DNA of 12,906 nt from JAWOJF01 sp046481785 (GTDB taxonomy: Bacteria > Bacteroidota > Ignavibacteria > Ignavibacteriales > Ignavibacteriaceae): the NCBI GenBank assembly GCA_046481785.1, contig JAWOJF010000099.1, positions 1-12,906 of the forward strand. Reading direction: 5' to 3'. A program made the translations under genes and the position numbers. A model generated the notes under the pieces. That model was not told where the DNA came from. It ran no database searches and saw only the letters and a list, made by a program, of their open reading frames with translations. Positions 1-6,757 of the stretch are shown here, piece after piece. The stretch's first letter is position 1. Every line of letters begins with the position of its first letter.

Positions 1-1289
1 AACTTGTATTGCTCTGGTTTGGTTCATGGAAAAACAGCATGTCATGTTATGCCCCGGAATGGGTTAAAAAAGATATTGAAAAGTTTCCAAGAGCACTGGA
101 TATAAACAGTATGGGAAAGGAAATATTAACTACCTTCAGCTCTAATAACCTTGAAGCCGATAAAAAAGCATTTGTTATGCTTATGAAGCATTTAAAAGAA
201 ATAGATTCTGATGATAATACTGTTATTATGGTTCAGGTTGAAAATGAAATAGGGATGATTCCTGATGCAAGAGATTATTACGGCAAAGCAAATGAGGCAT
301 TTAAGTCTGATGTGCCTGCTGAGTTAACGGGATATCTAAAAGAACATAAAGAAAATTTAATTCCGGAATTTCTGGATTACTGGAAAGGTAATGGTTATAA
401 AACTTCCGGAACATGGGAAGAGATATTCGGAAAAAGTTTAAAGACTGATGAAGTATTTATGGCATGGCAGTATTCAAAATATGTTGAGGAAATAACCTCA
501 GCAGGTAAGGCTGAATATCCTTTACCCATGTTTGTAAATGCGGCTTTAATAAGAGAAGGCTATAAGCCTGGGCAATATCCAAGTGCCGGGCCTCTTCCTC
601 ATATTATGGATATCTGGAGAGCCGGAGCTCCTTCAATAGATTTTCTATCTCCTGATATATATTTCCCAAATTTTGTTGAATGGTGCAAAAAATATGACAG
701 ATCGGGCAACCCATTATTTATTCCCGAGGCAACCGGTAATCATCAAAGCGCTGCAAACGCATTTTATGCAATTGGTAATCATAATGCAATAGGTTTTTCT
801 CCATTTGCTATTGAGTCACTTGATCCTGAAAATCACCGGCTGACTCAAAGTTACAATGTGCTCTCCCAGTTAACCCCGGTAATATTCCAACACCAGGGGA
901 AGGGAACAATGGCAGGTGTTCTGCTTGATAAAGATAATCCGGAAGAAAAAATTAAATTAGGCAGTTATACTTTAAATTTTTCGTTCGAATTAAATGACAG
1001 GTATGCATCTCAGCCCGCCGATGAGGACCCCCGTGGAGGAGGTCTTGTTATTCAAACAAGCAATGATGAATATATTATTGCCGGCTCCGGACTAATTGTA
1101 ACATTTGAATCTAATAACAATGAATTTCCTATTGCCGGCATAGTTAGCATTGATGAAGGAAAATATGCAGATGGCCAATGGATTGCCGGAAGAAGACTTA
1201 ACGGTGATCAAAATCATCAGGGAAGACATATAAGGTTACCTTATGGTAGTTTTTCAATACAACATATTAAATTGTATCAATACAAATAA
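1..1289 (+). CDS. GH35-like beta-galactosidase with DUF5597 C-terminus (5' truncated)
   Basis: This is the C-terminal part of a glycoside hydrolase; the open frame continues leftward off the window edge (frame of position 3), so the true start is not seen. The segment opens with an LWFGSWKNSMSCYAPEWVK-type strand that, in my knowledge, is typical of DUF5597-containing GH35 beta-galactosidases. Counting from the TTG codon at position 9, QVENE at residues 76-80 carries the expected acid/base Glu (E80) and FIPEA at 237-241 the expected nucleophile (E240), on successive strands of a TIM barrel. Residues from about 300 to 426 form a beta-rich domain (IIAGSGLIVTF, a GRRLNGD loop) matching the DUF5597 region. 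Family members remove terminal beta-galactosyl residues, often from plant xyloglucan, usually outside the cytoplasm; whether this one has a signal peptide cannot be seen. Exact substrate unknown. The next gene starts 38 bases on with no terminator between them. Confidence 0.85.
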   Translation, partial: LVLLWFGSWKNSMSCYAPEWVKKDIEKFPRALDINSMGKEILTTFSSNNLEADKKAFVMLMKHLKEIDSDDNTVIMVQVENEIGMIPDARDYYGKANEAFKSDVPAELTGYLKEHKENLIPEFLDYWKGNGYKTSGTWEEIFGKSLKTDEVFMAWQYSKYVEEITSAGKAEYPLPMFVNAALIREGYKPGQYPSAGPLPHIMDIWRAGAPSIDFLSPDIYFPNFVEWCKKYDRSGNPLFIPEATGNHQSAANAFYAIGNHNAIGFSPFAIESLDPENHRLTQSYNVLSQLTPVIFQHQGKGTMAGVLLDKDNPEEKIKLGSYTLNFSFELNDRYASQPADEDPRGGGLVIQTSNDEYIIAGSGLIVTFESNNNEFPIAGIVSIDEGKYADGQWIAGRRLNGDQNHQGRHIRLPYGSFSIQHIKLYQYK

Positions 1290-1327
1290 TAAATATTTTC
1301 TTTTAGTAAGGAGAAGGATGGGGGACG

Positions 1328-1786
1328 ATGCCAATGAAAGCTAAATATGTACATACCAATTTGATTGCAGAGAACTGGAAGAAACTGGCTGGTTTCTATA
1401 CTAAAGTATTCGGATGTACTTTTGTGTCACCTGAACGGGATTACAAAGGTTTGTCTCTTGATGCTGCAACTGCTCTTAAAGATGCCCATTTAACAGGAGC
1501 GCATTTCAGGCTGCCGGGTTATGATGAAAACGGGCCCACACTGGAAATCTTTAATTATAATATGCTTGAATCACGCTCAAAAACCGTTGTAAACAGACCT
1601 GGCTATGGCCATATCGCTTTTGAAGTGGAAGATGTTAATAAAGCACGGCGTACTGTTGAAGAACATGGAGGAAGTGTAATAGGTGAAGTTGTTACTCATA
1701 CAATAAACACAGGAGCAAAAGTAACATGGTGTTATGTAACCGATCCTGAAGGAAATATTATTGAACTTCAATCATGGGAAAAGTAA
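1328..1786 (+). CDS. VOC-family (glyoxalase/dioxygenase fold) protein
   Basis: A 152-residue single-module vicinal-oxygen-chelate protein. It shows two beta-alpha-beta-beta-beta halves: residues 5-78 begin with KYVHTNLIAENWKKLAGFY, and residues 90-150 begin with GYGHIAFEVEDV and end in DPEGNIIELQ. H9, E73, H95 and E146 sit where the family's metal ligands usually lie, so a metal-dependent lyase, isomerase or dioxygenase fold is plausible. The reaction cannot be deduced, because VOC proteins range from glyoxalase I to antibiotic-binding proteins. Start choice is uncertain: GGAG at 1310-1313 precedes ATG 1328 by 14 bases, while GGGGGA at 1320-1325 sits 8 bases before the second in-frame ATG at 1334, which may be the true start (150 aa). 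The gene follows the glycosidase closely and could be cotranscribed with it. It ends 21 bases from the convergent MFS gene. Confidence 0.85.
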   Translation: MPMKAKYVHTNLIAENWKKLAGFYTKVFGCTFVSPERDYKGLSLDAATALKDAHLTGAHFRLPGYDENGPTLEIFNYNMLESRSKTVVNRPGYGHIAFEVEDVNKARRTVEEHGGSVIGEVVTHTINTGAKVTWCYVTDPEGNIIELQSWEK

Positions 1787-1807
1787 ATTATGAAGCCGGT
1801 TATTTCC

Positions 1808-3019
1808 TTAATTCAGTAATTCGGAAATTTGTTGAGGCTCAGGCTTATCTCTTACGTAAAGAAAACTCATTATGCACAGCAAAAGATAGAAGGTACCTGT
1901 TAGAAGGAAAGAAAATCTTAAACCAAATAAACCAACACTTAAACCGCCCGCAATAGGCCCAACCATATTGCCAATTATCTGGAAGCTTGAGGCAACACCA
2001 AGCACACCGCCCCTTCTATCAACCGTTATATTTGTACTTATTGCAGTGAATAACAACGGCATCAATGCTCCAATTCCAAAACCCAGCATTATTCTTACCG
2101 GTATTAGTATAAACGGATCACTGATAATTGAATGAAGCATATATGTTATTGCTGTAATAACTGATGCATAAATGAGATTCTTTCTTAATCCCGTTTTTTC
2201 AACCCTTCGCCCCCACCATGCTGCAGAAATGATAGAGAAGATACCTACAATACTGTAAAGTGCTCCTGTAATAGTAGGCAGCATATTAGTATTTATCTTA
2301 AGTGTTTCAACATAAAAAACAAATATGGGCCTAACAAAAGAAACACCCAGGGCGGCAAGAGTTATCATCAAAGAAGGTATTAGTAAAGACTTTTTCTGCA
2401 GCAGGTATTTCCAGTTTTGCATAAAGGAGTATTTTTCATTCCCTTCAACCTTTGCTTCTTCTTTCACAAAGAAAAGAACAAGTAAACCGGATAAAAATAT
2501 TAGTCCCGCAACAAAAAAGAATACATTTCTAAACCCAATCAGATCTGAGACCACGCCACCTATCAAAGGGCCAAGAACTGTTCCTGCTGCATTAGCTGAC
2601 TGAAGGAGACCAAGTGCATAGCCGGTCTTTTCTTCCGGGGTATTAGCAGCCACAAGAGCCATAGCCGCAGGAAGAAATCCGCTTAAAGCACCCTGCAGCA
2701 TTCTGCCAATAAAAAGATGAGTAACATTTCCCGAAAAACCGATTATTACCTGTGCAAGAGCTAATCCGAACACAGCGCGGAGAGTCATTATTTTTCTGCC
2801 GTACTTATCACCAAGGCTTCCCCAGACAGGAGCAAGAAAAAATGAAACAAAAAATGGCCCCGCAAATACAAAACCACTCCAGTTTGCTGCTTCTTTCAGA
2901 TCTGTTACACCAAGTTCCCTTACAAAAAGAGGAAGGAAAGGCACTATTGAACTCATTCCAACCATTGCCAGAAACTGGCAGACCCACATTATGAATAAAT
3001 TTTTTCTCCAGTATGTCAT
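1808..3019 (-). CDS. MFS transporter, drug:H+ antiporter (DHA1/MdtG-like)
   Basis: A 403-residue, 12-TM major facilitator in the cytoplasmic membrane, probably a proton-coupled exporter of small molecules. Numbering from ATG 3019: the TM2-TM3 loop carries motif A (GSLGDKYGRK, residues 67-76), and TM5 carries the antiporter motif C (GTVLGPLIGG, about 146-155), which in this superfamily marks exporters. A charged central loop (about 185-205, rich in K and E) separates the two six-helix halves. The open frame extends 22 codons further to a TTG at 3085. I prefer ATG 3019 (MTYWRKNLFIMWVCQF) because it gives a normal N-terminus leading straight into TM1; no clear Shine-Dalgarno precedes it, so this is judged from protein shape. 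Substrate unknown; MdtG- or TetA-like drug efflux is the nearest recognisable group. It is convergent with the VOC gene and divergent from the FN3-like gene. Confidence 0.85.
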   Translation of the reverse strand: MTYWRKNLFIMWVCQFLAMVGMSSIVPFLPLFVRELGVTDLKEAANWSGFVFAGPFFVSFFLAPVWGSLGDKYGRKIMTLRAVFGLALAQVIIGFSGNVTHLFIGRMLQGALSGFLPAAMALVAANTPEEKTGYALGLLQSANAAGTVLGPLIGGVVSDLIGFRNVFFFVAGLIFLSGLLVLFFVKEEAKVEGNEKYSFMQNWKYLLQKKSLLIPSLMITLAALGVSFVRPIFVFYVETLKINTNMLPTITGALYSIVGIFSIISAAWWGRRVEKTGLRKNLIYASVITAITYMLHSIISDPFILIPVRIMLGFGIGALMPLLFTAISTNITVDRRGGVLGVASSFQIIGNMVGPIAGGLSVGLFGLRFSFLLTGTFYLLLCIMSFLYVRDKPEPQQISELLN

Positions 3020-3277
3020 TAATAACAAATTTAAGAATAATACAATGATTTCGGAATTTCTTTCAAAAGAGTCCTTCCTTAACAAATGAGTAAAATCGGG
3101 TTAGATGTATTCCATAAAATCATAATTTCCATAAATTTACAATTTCACTAAAAATGACCTCTGTAAACAGATGGGAAAAAAATTGCAAAAATCACATTAT
3201 TCTGAACATGGCGAACATTTGCCCATAAGCAAAAGAAAATCCTTGACATTATAGCAACCGAAAGTTATATTTTTGAC
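3020..3277. other. Divergent intergenic region
   Basis: About 260 bases between the left-going MFS gene and the right-going FN3-like gene. The right end holds a good promoter (separate entry). The remainder is AT-rich, with a short near-palindrome CTGTAAACAG at 3161-3170 and a 9-bp-pitch direct repeat of GAACAT at 3204-3209 and 3213-3218. No convincing leftward promoter for the MFS gene was found. If the MFS gene used the TTG at 3085, the first 66 bases would be coding. Confidence 0.6.
3243..3271 (+). promoter_or_regulatory. Promoter for the FN3-like/SpoIID genes, apparently leaderless
   Basis: A perfect -35 TTGACA (3243-3248) is followed after exactly 17 bases by TATATT (3266-3271), a 5/6 match to the -10 consensus. 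The overlapping TATTTTTG (3268-3275) also fits the TAnnTTTG -7 element described for Bacteroidota. Either reading places the transcription start at about 3278, the A of the start codon itself, so the message would have essentially no 5' leader. Confidence 0.6.
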
Positions 3278-3688
3278 ATGAAAATAAAGCTTATTACTAT
3301 TTTATTACTATCAGTTACAATTACAGCAATATTTGCAAGCTCAGATGCTGATATTGATTATATTATGGCCAAAAGTGAATATGGCGATAAAATAAAAATT
3401 GAATGGAAAAGCACTACTGAATCAAACCTTAGTCATTATGTAATAGAAAGAAGCCCTGCAGCAATTGATTATTTTACCGAGAGAGGGAGCAAACGTCCCG
3501 AAGGTAATGATAAAGTATATTATTTTGAAGACGATGCTTCAAATAAAACAAATGATATGGTTTTTAAATACAGAGTAAAAGCTGTTGGTAAAGATGGGCA
3601 ATTCTATTATTCTAAAACTGTTTCAGTAAGCTCCGGCATTTCCGATGTTAAAAGAACCTGGGGCAGCATAAAGGCTATGTTCAGATAA
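3278..3688 (+). CDS. Secreted fibronectin type III-like protein
   Basis: A 136-residue exported protein of unknown specific role. Residues 1-20 form a clear signal peptide: K2/K4 n-region, ITILLLSVTITAI core, and a cleavage-like AxA region around F19-A20-S21. Residues about 28-118 look like one FN3-type beta sandwich: a DKIKIEWKSTTESNLSHYVIE-type B-C strand pair, then FKYRVKAVGKDGQFYYSKTV near the end. The Trp, Leu and Tyr/Arg placement resembles the FN3-like modules common in secreted Bacteroidota/Ignavibacteria proteins. No lipobox and no obvious T9SS C-terminal domain, so it is probably periplasmic or released. The tail (SDVKRTWGSIKAMFR) is basic. The start is well fixed, because the next in-frame ATG (M31) would remove the signal peptide. 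The SpoIID lipoprotein follows after 7 bases, so the two are likely one transcript and may act together at the cell wall (inference). Confidence 0.75.
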   Translation: MKIKLITILLLSVTITAIFASSDADIDYIMAKSEYGDKIKIEWKSTTESNLSHYVIERSPAAIDYFTERGSKRPEGNDKVYYFEDDASNKTNDMVFKYRVKAVGKDGQFYYSKTVSVSSGISDVKRTWGSIKAMFR

Positions 3689-3695
3689 TCCAGTA

Positions 3696-5063
3696 ATGAA
3701 ACAATCTTCCTGTAATCCCTCCCAATTCCAAATTATAAAATCAAAATTCGAAATTAAAAAGTTTATTACTCATATATCTTTAAAGCTATTGTTCCTCTAC
3801 TTTCTTTTACCTTTCTTCTTTCTCTTATTAGGTTCATGCGCTTCTTCCAAAAAGTTTGTTGATGAAAATAAAGAAGAAGAAAAAGTAATTAAAAAAGAAG
3901 TAAGGTTTGAAAAAGAAACAGTTGAAAAAGAAATAATTAATACAGCTTCCCTGCCTGTCCGCATACTAACAAATGACAGCACAATAAACTTATCCTTTAC
4001 AGTAGACACTCCGCTTAAAATTTCTGCTGAGAATAAAACTGTTGCTATTGTAAATAATGGTAACGGAATTAAAATACAAAATGAATCAGGCAAACTTAGT
4101 TTATCTATAAATGGAAATATCTTTTACTCGGATGTTTTTAATTTTTCCTCTGCTGAAGATAATACTGTTTTTTTCTTTAACGGGAAAAAATACCGCGGCT
4201 CTGTTATTGTTTCTGCCGGTAATAAAATAATAAATGTAGTTCCGCTTGAAGATTACCTTAAAGGTGTTTTGCCTGCGGAGATGCCTCTTGGAAAAAATGA
4301 TGAAAATTTTGAAGCACTGAAAGCATTTGCAATTTGTGCACGCACTTATACAATGATGAAATTGAATGAAAATAAACCCGACTTTGATTTATATATAGAT
4401 GTACGTGACCAGGTATACGGTGGTGTTGAAAGAGAGAAAGATCTTTCCAATAAAGCTATTGCTGCAACAACCGGTATGATACTGGAATATGGCGGTAAGC
4501 CTGCAGGCATTTTTTATCATGCCTCATGCGGCGGATATACTGAGGATGGGGGAAATGTTTTTTCCGGTGGAAATAAACCATACCTTTCAATGATAAAAGA
4601 TGGCGATGAACCTTATTGCAGTATTACTCCGCGATTTGAATGGGAAGAAAAATACCCGCTGCAGGAATTTGTTAGCAGGCTATCTAAAGCAGGATTAATT
4701 AATTCAGATGATTTTAGGATTGAATCTATTGGAATAAACAGCAGGTTTATATCGGGAAGAGTTAATGAAATAGAAATAAACCTGATTTCTGATTCAAGCG
4801 GTAGTAAAGATATTAAAATATATGGCAACCAGATTAGAAGTATAATACGGACCGGAGATAATAAAGGTATTTTAAGAAGCACAATGTTTAATATTAATGC
4901 TGATTCTGATTCAATTACAATTACCGGCAAAGGTTACGGACATGGAGTTGGCTTATGCCAGTGGGGCGCAATTTCGCAGTCTCGCCAGGGAATAGGGTAC
5001 CTGCAAATACTCCGGCATTATTTCCCGGGAACAGAGGTTAGTCAATTAAAAATTAAGAATTAA
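3696..5063 (+). CDS. SpoIID/LytB-domain lipoprotein (putative peptidoglycan lytic transglycosylase)
   Basis: A 455-residue lipoprotein with a SpoIID domain. After an unusually long n-region (about 30 residues), a hydrophobic core LLFLYFLLPFFFLLLGSC ends in a lipobox with C48. A charged Lys/Glu linker follows (53-80). Residues about 87-175 are a beta-rich N-terminal part, and about 178-450 the SpoIID core: EDYLKGVLPAEMP (186-198), where E196 corresponds to the catalytic Glu of B. subtilis SpoIID; ALKAFAICARTYTM (208-221); YHASCGGYTED (275-285), which includes the His/Cys cluster; and the C-terminal GYGHGVGLCQWGA (414-426). SpoIID cleaves glycan strands lacking stem peptides, working with an amidase in spore-formers; in Gram-negatives the domain is thought to remodel septal or envelope peptidoglycan. 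The gene is 7 bases after the FN3-like gene. The N-terminal 30 codons are low-complexity at DNA level, which makes the start less certain, although ATG 3696 is the only good start before the membrane segment. Confidence 0.87.
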   Translation: MKQSSCNPSQFQIIKSKFEIKKFITHISLKLLFLYFLLPFFFLLLGSCASSKKFVDENKEEEKVIKKEVRFEKETVEKEIINTASLPVRILTNDSTINLSFTVDTPLKISAENKTVAIVNNGNGIKIQNESGKLSLSINGNIFYSDVFNFSSAEDNTVFFFNGKKYRGSVIVSAGNKIINVVPLEDYLKGVLPAEMPLGKNDENFEALKAFAICARTYTMMKLNENKPDFDLYIDVRDQVYGGVEREKDLSNKAIAATTGMILEYGGKPAGIFYHASCGGYTEDGGNVFSGGNKPYLSMIKDGDEPYCSITPRFEWEEKYPLQEFVSRLSKAGLINSDDFRIESIGINSRFISGRVNEIEINLISDSSGSKDIKIYGNQIRSIIRTGDNKGILRSTMFNINADSDSITITGKGYGHGVGLCQWGAISQSRQGIGYLQILRHYFPGTEVSQLKIKN

Positions 5064-5165
5064 AAAAATAAGTGTATTTTATTTCCGGAACAGCGGGGGA
5101 GCAGTATAATCCTTATTTTAAGAGACAGATGTTATATAATTAAGAATAATCAAGTTTAGTGTCCT

Positions 5166-5762
5166 ATGATTCACACATCACTACCAATATACCTTGCATC
5201 TTCCTCACCACGAAGAAAAAAATTGTTAAAACAGATCAATTTAAAGTTTAAGGTTATTTCTGCTGAAATAGATGAAAAAATATTAAGAAATGAAGATCCT
5301 GTACATAGTGTTACAAGGCTTGCTGAAGAAAAATTAAATAAGGCAAAAGAACAGGTAAAGAAGGGGATAATTATTACTGCTGATACAATAGTTGTTTTGG
5401 ATAATCATACTATCGGCAAACCAGAAAATCAAAAAGATGCAGTAAAAATTCTTAAAATGTTAAGCGGCAGAACTCATTACGTTTATACAGGTTTTTCTGT
5501 ATATAATTCGGAGAATAAAAAGACAATAACAACATCTGTTAAAACTGCTGTTACATTTAGGAAACTTACAGATGAGGAAATAAAAGACTATGTATCTTCA
5601 GGCAGCCCCATGGATAAAGCGGGAGCATATGGTATTCAGGATGATTTTGGTGCTGTTTTTGTTAAAAAGATTAATGGCAGCTACTATAATGTTGTAGGCT
5701 TGCCTCTCTCTAAACTGTACGAAACACTGTTAAGGATTACTTCAGGTGCTGGAAAAAATTAA
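5166..5762 (+). CDS. maf: Maf-family nucleoside triphosphate pyrophosphatase (dTTP/UTP type)
   Basis: A 198-residue cytosolic Maf/HAM1-fold enzyme that hydrolyses non-canonical or excess nucleoside triphosphates to the monophosphate and pyrophosphate. All family signatures are visible: LASSSPRR (10-17, phosphate-binding), ADTIV (72-76, with D73 as the likely general base), GKP (84-86), GRTHYVYTG (101-109), MDKAGAYGIQ (149-158) and GSYYNVVGLPL (171-181). The last two resemble the YhdE/dTTPase-UTPase subgroup rather than the m7GTP (YceF) subgroup. Length is normal. The start ATG has no strong Shine-Dalgarno. A TATAAT hexamer at 5135-5140 lies in the 102-base gap after the SpoIID gene but has no convincing -35, so a promoter there is only possible. 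The gene overlaps the flippase gene by 17 bases. Confidence 0.93.
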   Translation: MIHTSLPIYLASSSPRRKKLLKQINLKFKVISAEIDEKILRNEDPVHSVTRLAEEKLNKAKEQVKKGIIITADTIVVLDNHTIGKPENQKDAVKILKMLSGRTHYVYTGFSVYNSENKKTITTSVKTAVTFRKLTDEEIKDYVSSGSPMDKAGAYGIQDDFGAVFVKKINGSYYNVVGLPLSKLYETLLRITSGAGKN

Positions 5763-6708
5763 GAAAAAACTTTTAATCTCACTTGCCGTTGCCGGAATTC
5801 TTTACCTGGGCTTTACTATCTATGCTGATTTTAACGAAGTTGCTTTAGCTTTTTTGCATTTCAACTGGCTGCTTCTTCCTTTGCTGCTTATTCTTTCTTT
5901 AATTAATTATTATATAAGGTTTTTAAAGTGGGACTATTACCTTGCATTGCTGAAAGTTCCAATAAAGAAGATTGATTCATTATCAATTTTTATGTCGGGC
6001 TTAATTATGAGTATAACTCCGGGCAAATTCGGGGAAGTATTAAAATCATACCTGGTGAAGCAAATCAACGGTACTCCGCTAAGTAAAACAGCTCCAATAA
6101 TATTTGTTGAAAGAATAACTGATTCTATTTCGCTAATGCTTATTGTTATTGCAGGAGCATATGTTTACAATTACGGCAGAGCAGTTGCTATAGGTTTCAG
6201 CATATTTTTTGTTATTCTGATTGGCATAATAACAAACAGGAAAATTGCTGAACCCTTCTTAAGCTACTTTGAAAAGGTGAAATTTCTGAATAAGTATATT
6301 GCGCACATGCATTCGCTTTATGAAAGTTCATACCTTATGCTTCAGCCGGCACCGCTGCTTAAAATGACATTGCTAAGTTTGTTTTCATGGTTCTTTGAAT
6401 GTTTTGGATATTACATAATTCTCATTAATTTTAATGTGGATGTTAATTTATTGTGGGCATCTTTCAGTTATGCTTTTGCAACAGTTATAGGTGCCGTATC
6501 AATGCTTCCGGGCGGCTTAGGGGTAACAGAAGGATCTTTAACCTTATTCCTGATCCAGGAAAATTATCCCAAGGATGTTGCTGTTGCTTCAACATTTATT
6601 GTAAGAGTTGTTACGCTTTGGTTTGCAGTGTTAGTAGGTATTATAAGCGTAAGTTTTTATCAACATCGTTTCGGTAAAGTTACTCTGCCTAACGGCAGAC
6701 AAGCCTGA
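5746..6708 (+). CDS. Flippase-like integral membrane protein (LPG_synthase_TM / UPF0104 family)
   Basis: A 320-residue polytopic inner-membrane protein with about eight TM segments. It carries the family landmarks SITPGKFGEVLK (89-100), a VERITD loop (121-126) and MLPGGLGVTEGSL (253-265) followed by R287 in the last helices. The family includes the lipid-flipping half of MprF and stand-alone proteins implicated in moving lipids or lipid-linked sugars; no catalytic aminoacyl-transferase domain is fused here. The start is GTG 5746, supported by AAGGA at 5732-5736 with a 9-base spacer, so the gene begins inside the end of maf and is probably translationally coupled. The last residues (TLPNGRQA) are encoded by a palindromic repeat-like sequence (separate entry), suggesting that the tail was added by an element that ran into the stop. 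Substrate unknown. Confidence 0.85.
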   Translation: MLEKIKKKLLISLAVAGILYLGFTIYADFNEVALAFLHFNWLLLPLLLILSLINYYIRFLKWDYYLALLKVPIKKIDSLSIFMSGLIMSITPGKFGEVLKSYLVKQINGTPLSKTAPIIFVERITDSISLMLIVIAGAYVYNYGRAVAIGFSIFFVILIGIITNRKIAEPFLSYFEKVKFLNKYIAHMHSLYESSYLMLQPAPLLKMTLLSLFSWFFECFGYYIILINFNVDVNLLWASFSYAFATVIGAVSMLPGGLGVTEGSLTLFLIQENYPKDVAVASTFIVRVVTLWFAVLVGIISVSFYQHRFGKVTLPNGRQA

Positions 6709-6738
6709 AACAGTTTCAATTAGTCCCGGCTTGCGGGG
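6684..6738. repeat. REP-like palindromes at the flippase 3' end and icd leader
   Basis: A perfect 6-bp inverted repeat TCTGCC-TAAC-GGCAGA (6684-6699) lies inside the last codons of the flippase gene. It is followed by CAAGCCTG (6700-6707) and then by a second small hairpin, CCCG-GCTTG-CGGG (6725-6737, extendable by a T-G pair). The same CAAGCCTG octamer and a related CTGCC hairpin recur just after icd (8011-8030). They may be decayed copies of an interspersed palindrome. The second hairpin sits 7 bases before the icd Shine-Dalgarno and lacks a T-tract, so it is not a typical terminator. Confidence 0.45.
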
Positions 6739-6744
6739 ATAAAT

Positions 6745-6750
6745 AAGGAG
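6745..6750 (+). promoter_or_regulatory. Ribosome binding site of icd
   Basis: AAGGAG, 7 bases before ATG 6758. It fixes the start and gives a protein of 416 residues, the same length as E. coli Icd. Confidence 0.8.
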
Positions 6751-6757
6751 ATATCAT

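Noticed and set aside
1774..1956. 60-codon plus-strand frame overlapping the end of the VOC gene
   Set aside because: It lies mostly antisense to the C-terminal coding part of the MFS gene, starts inside the VOC gene and has no Shine-Dalgarno or recognisable domain.
2325..2994. Plus-strand frames opposite the MFS gene (80-92 codons)
   Set aside because: They are antisense to a clear transporter gene, and their sequences show no domain or sensible start region.
3020..3085. 22-codon N-terminal extension of the MFS protein from a TTG
   Set aside because: It adds a charged and then hydrophobic stretch not expected before TM1; ATG 3019 gives a standard MFS N-terminus. It is not excluded, because neither start has a good Shine-Dalgarno.
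5135..5140. TATAAT upstream of maf as a firm promoter
   Set aside because: The 17-18-base upstream position holds CTTATT/CCTTAT, a poor -35. In AT-rich DNA a lone TATAAT is weak evidence.
6725..6737. CCCG-GCTTG-CGGG hairpin as a riboswitch or terminator before icd
   Set aside because: A 4-bp stem without a T-tract or any conserved aptamer-like architecture is too small to support either.
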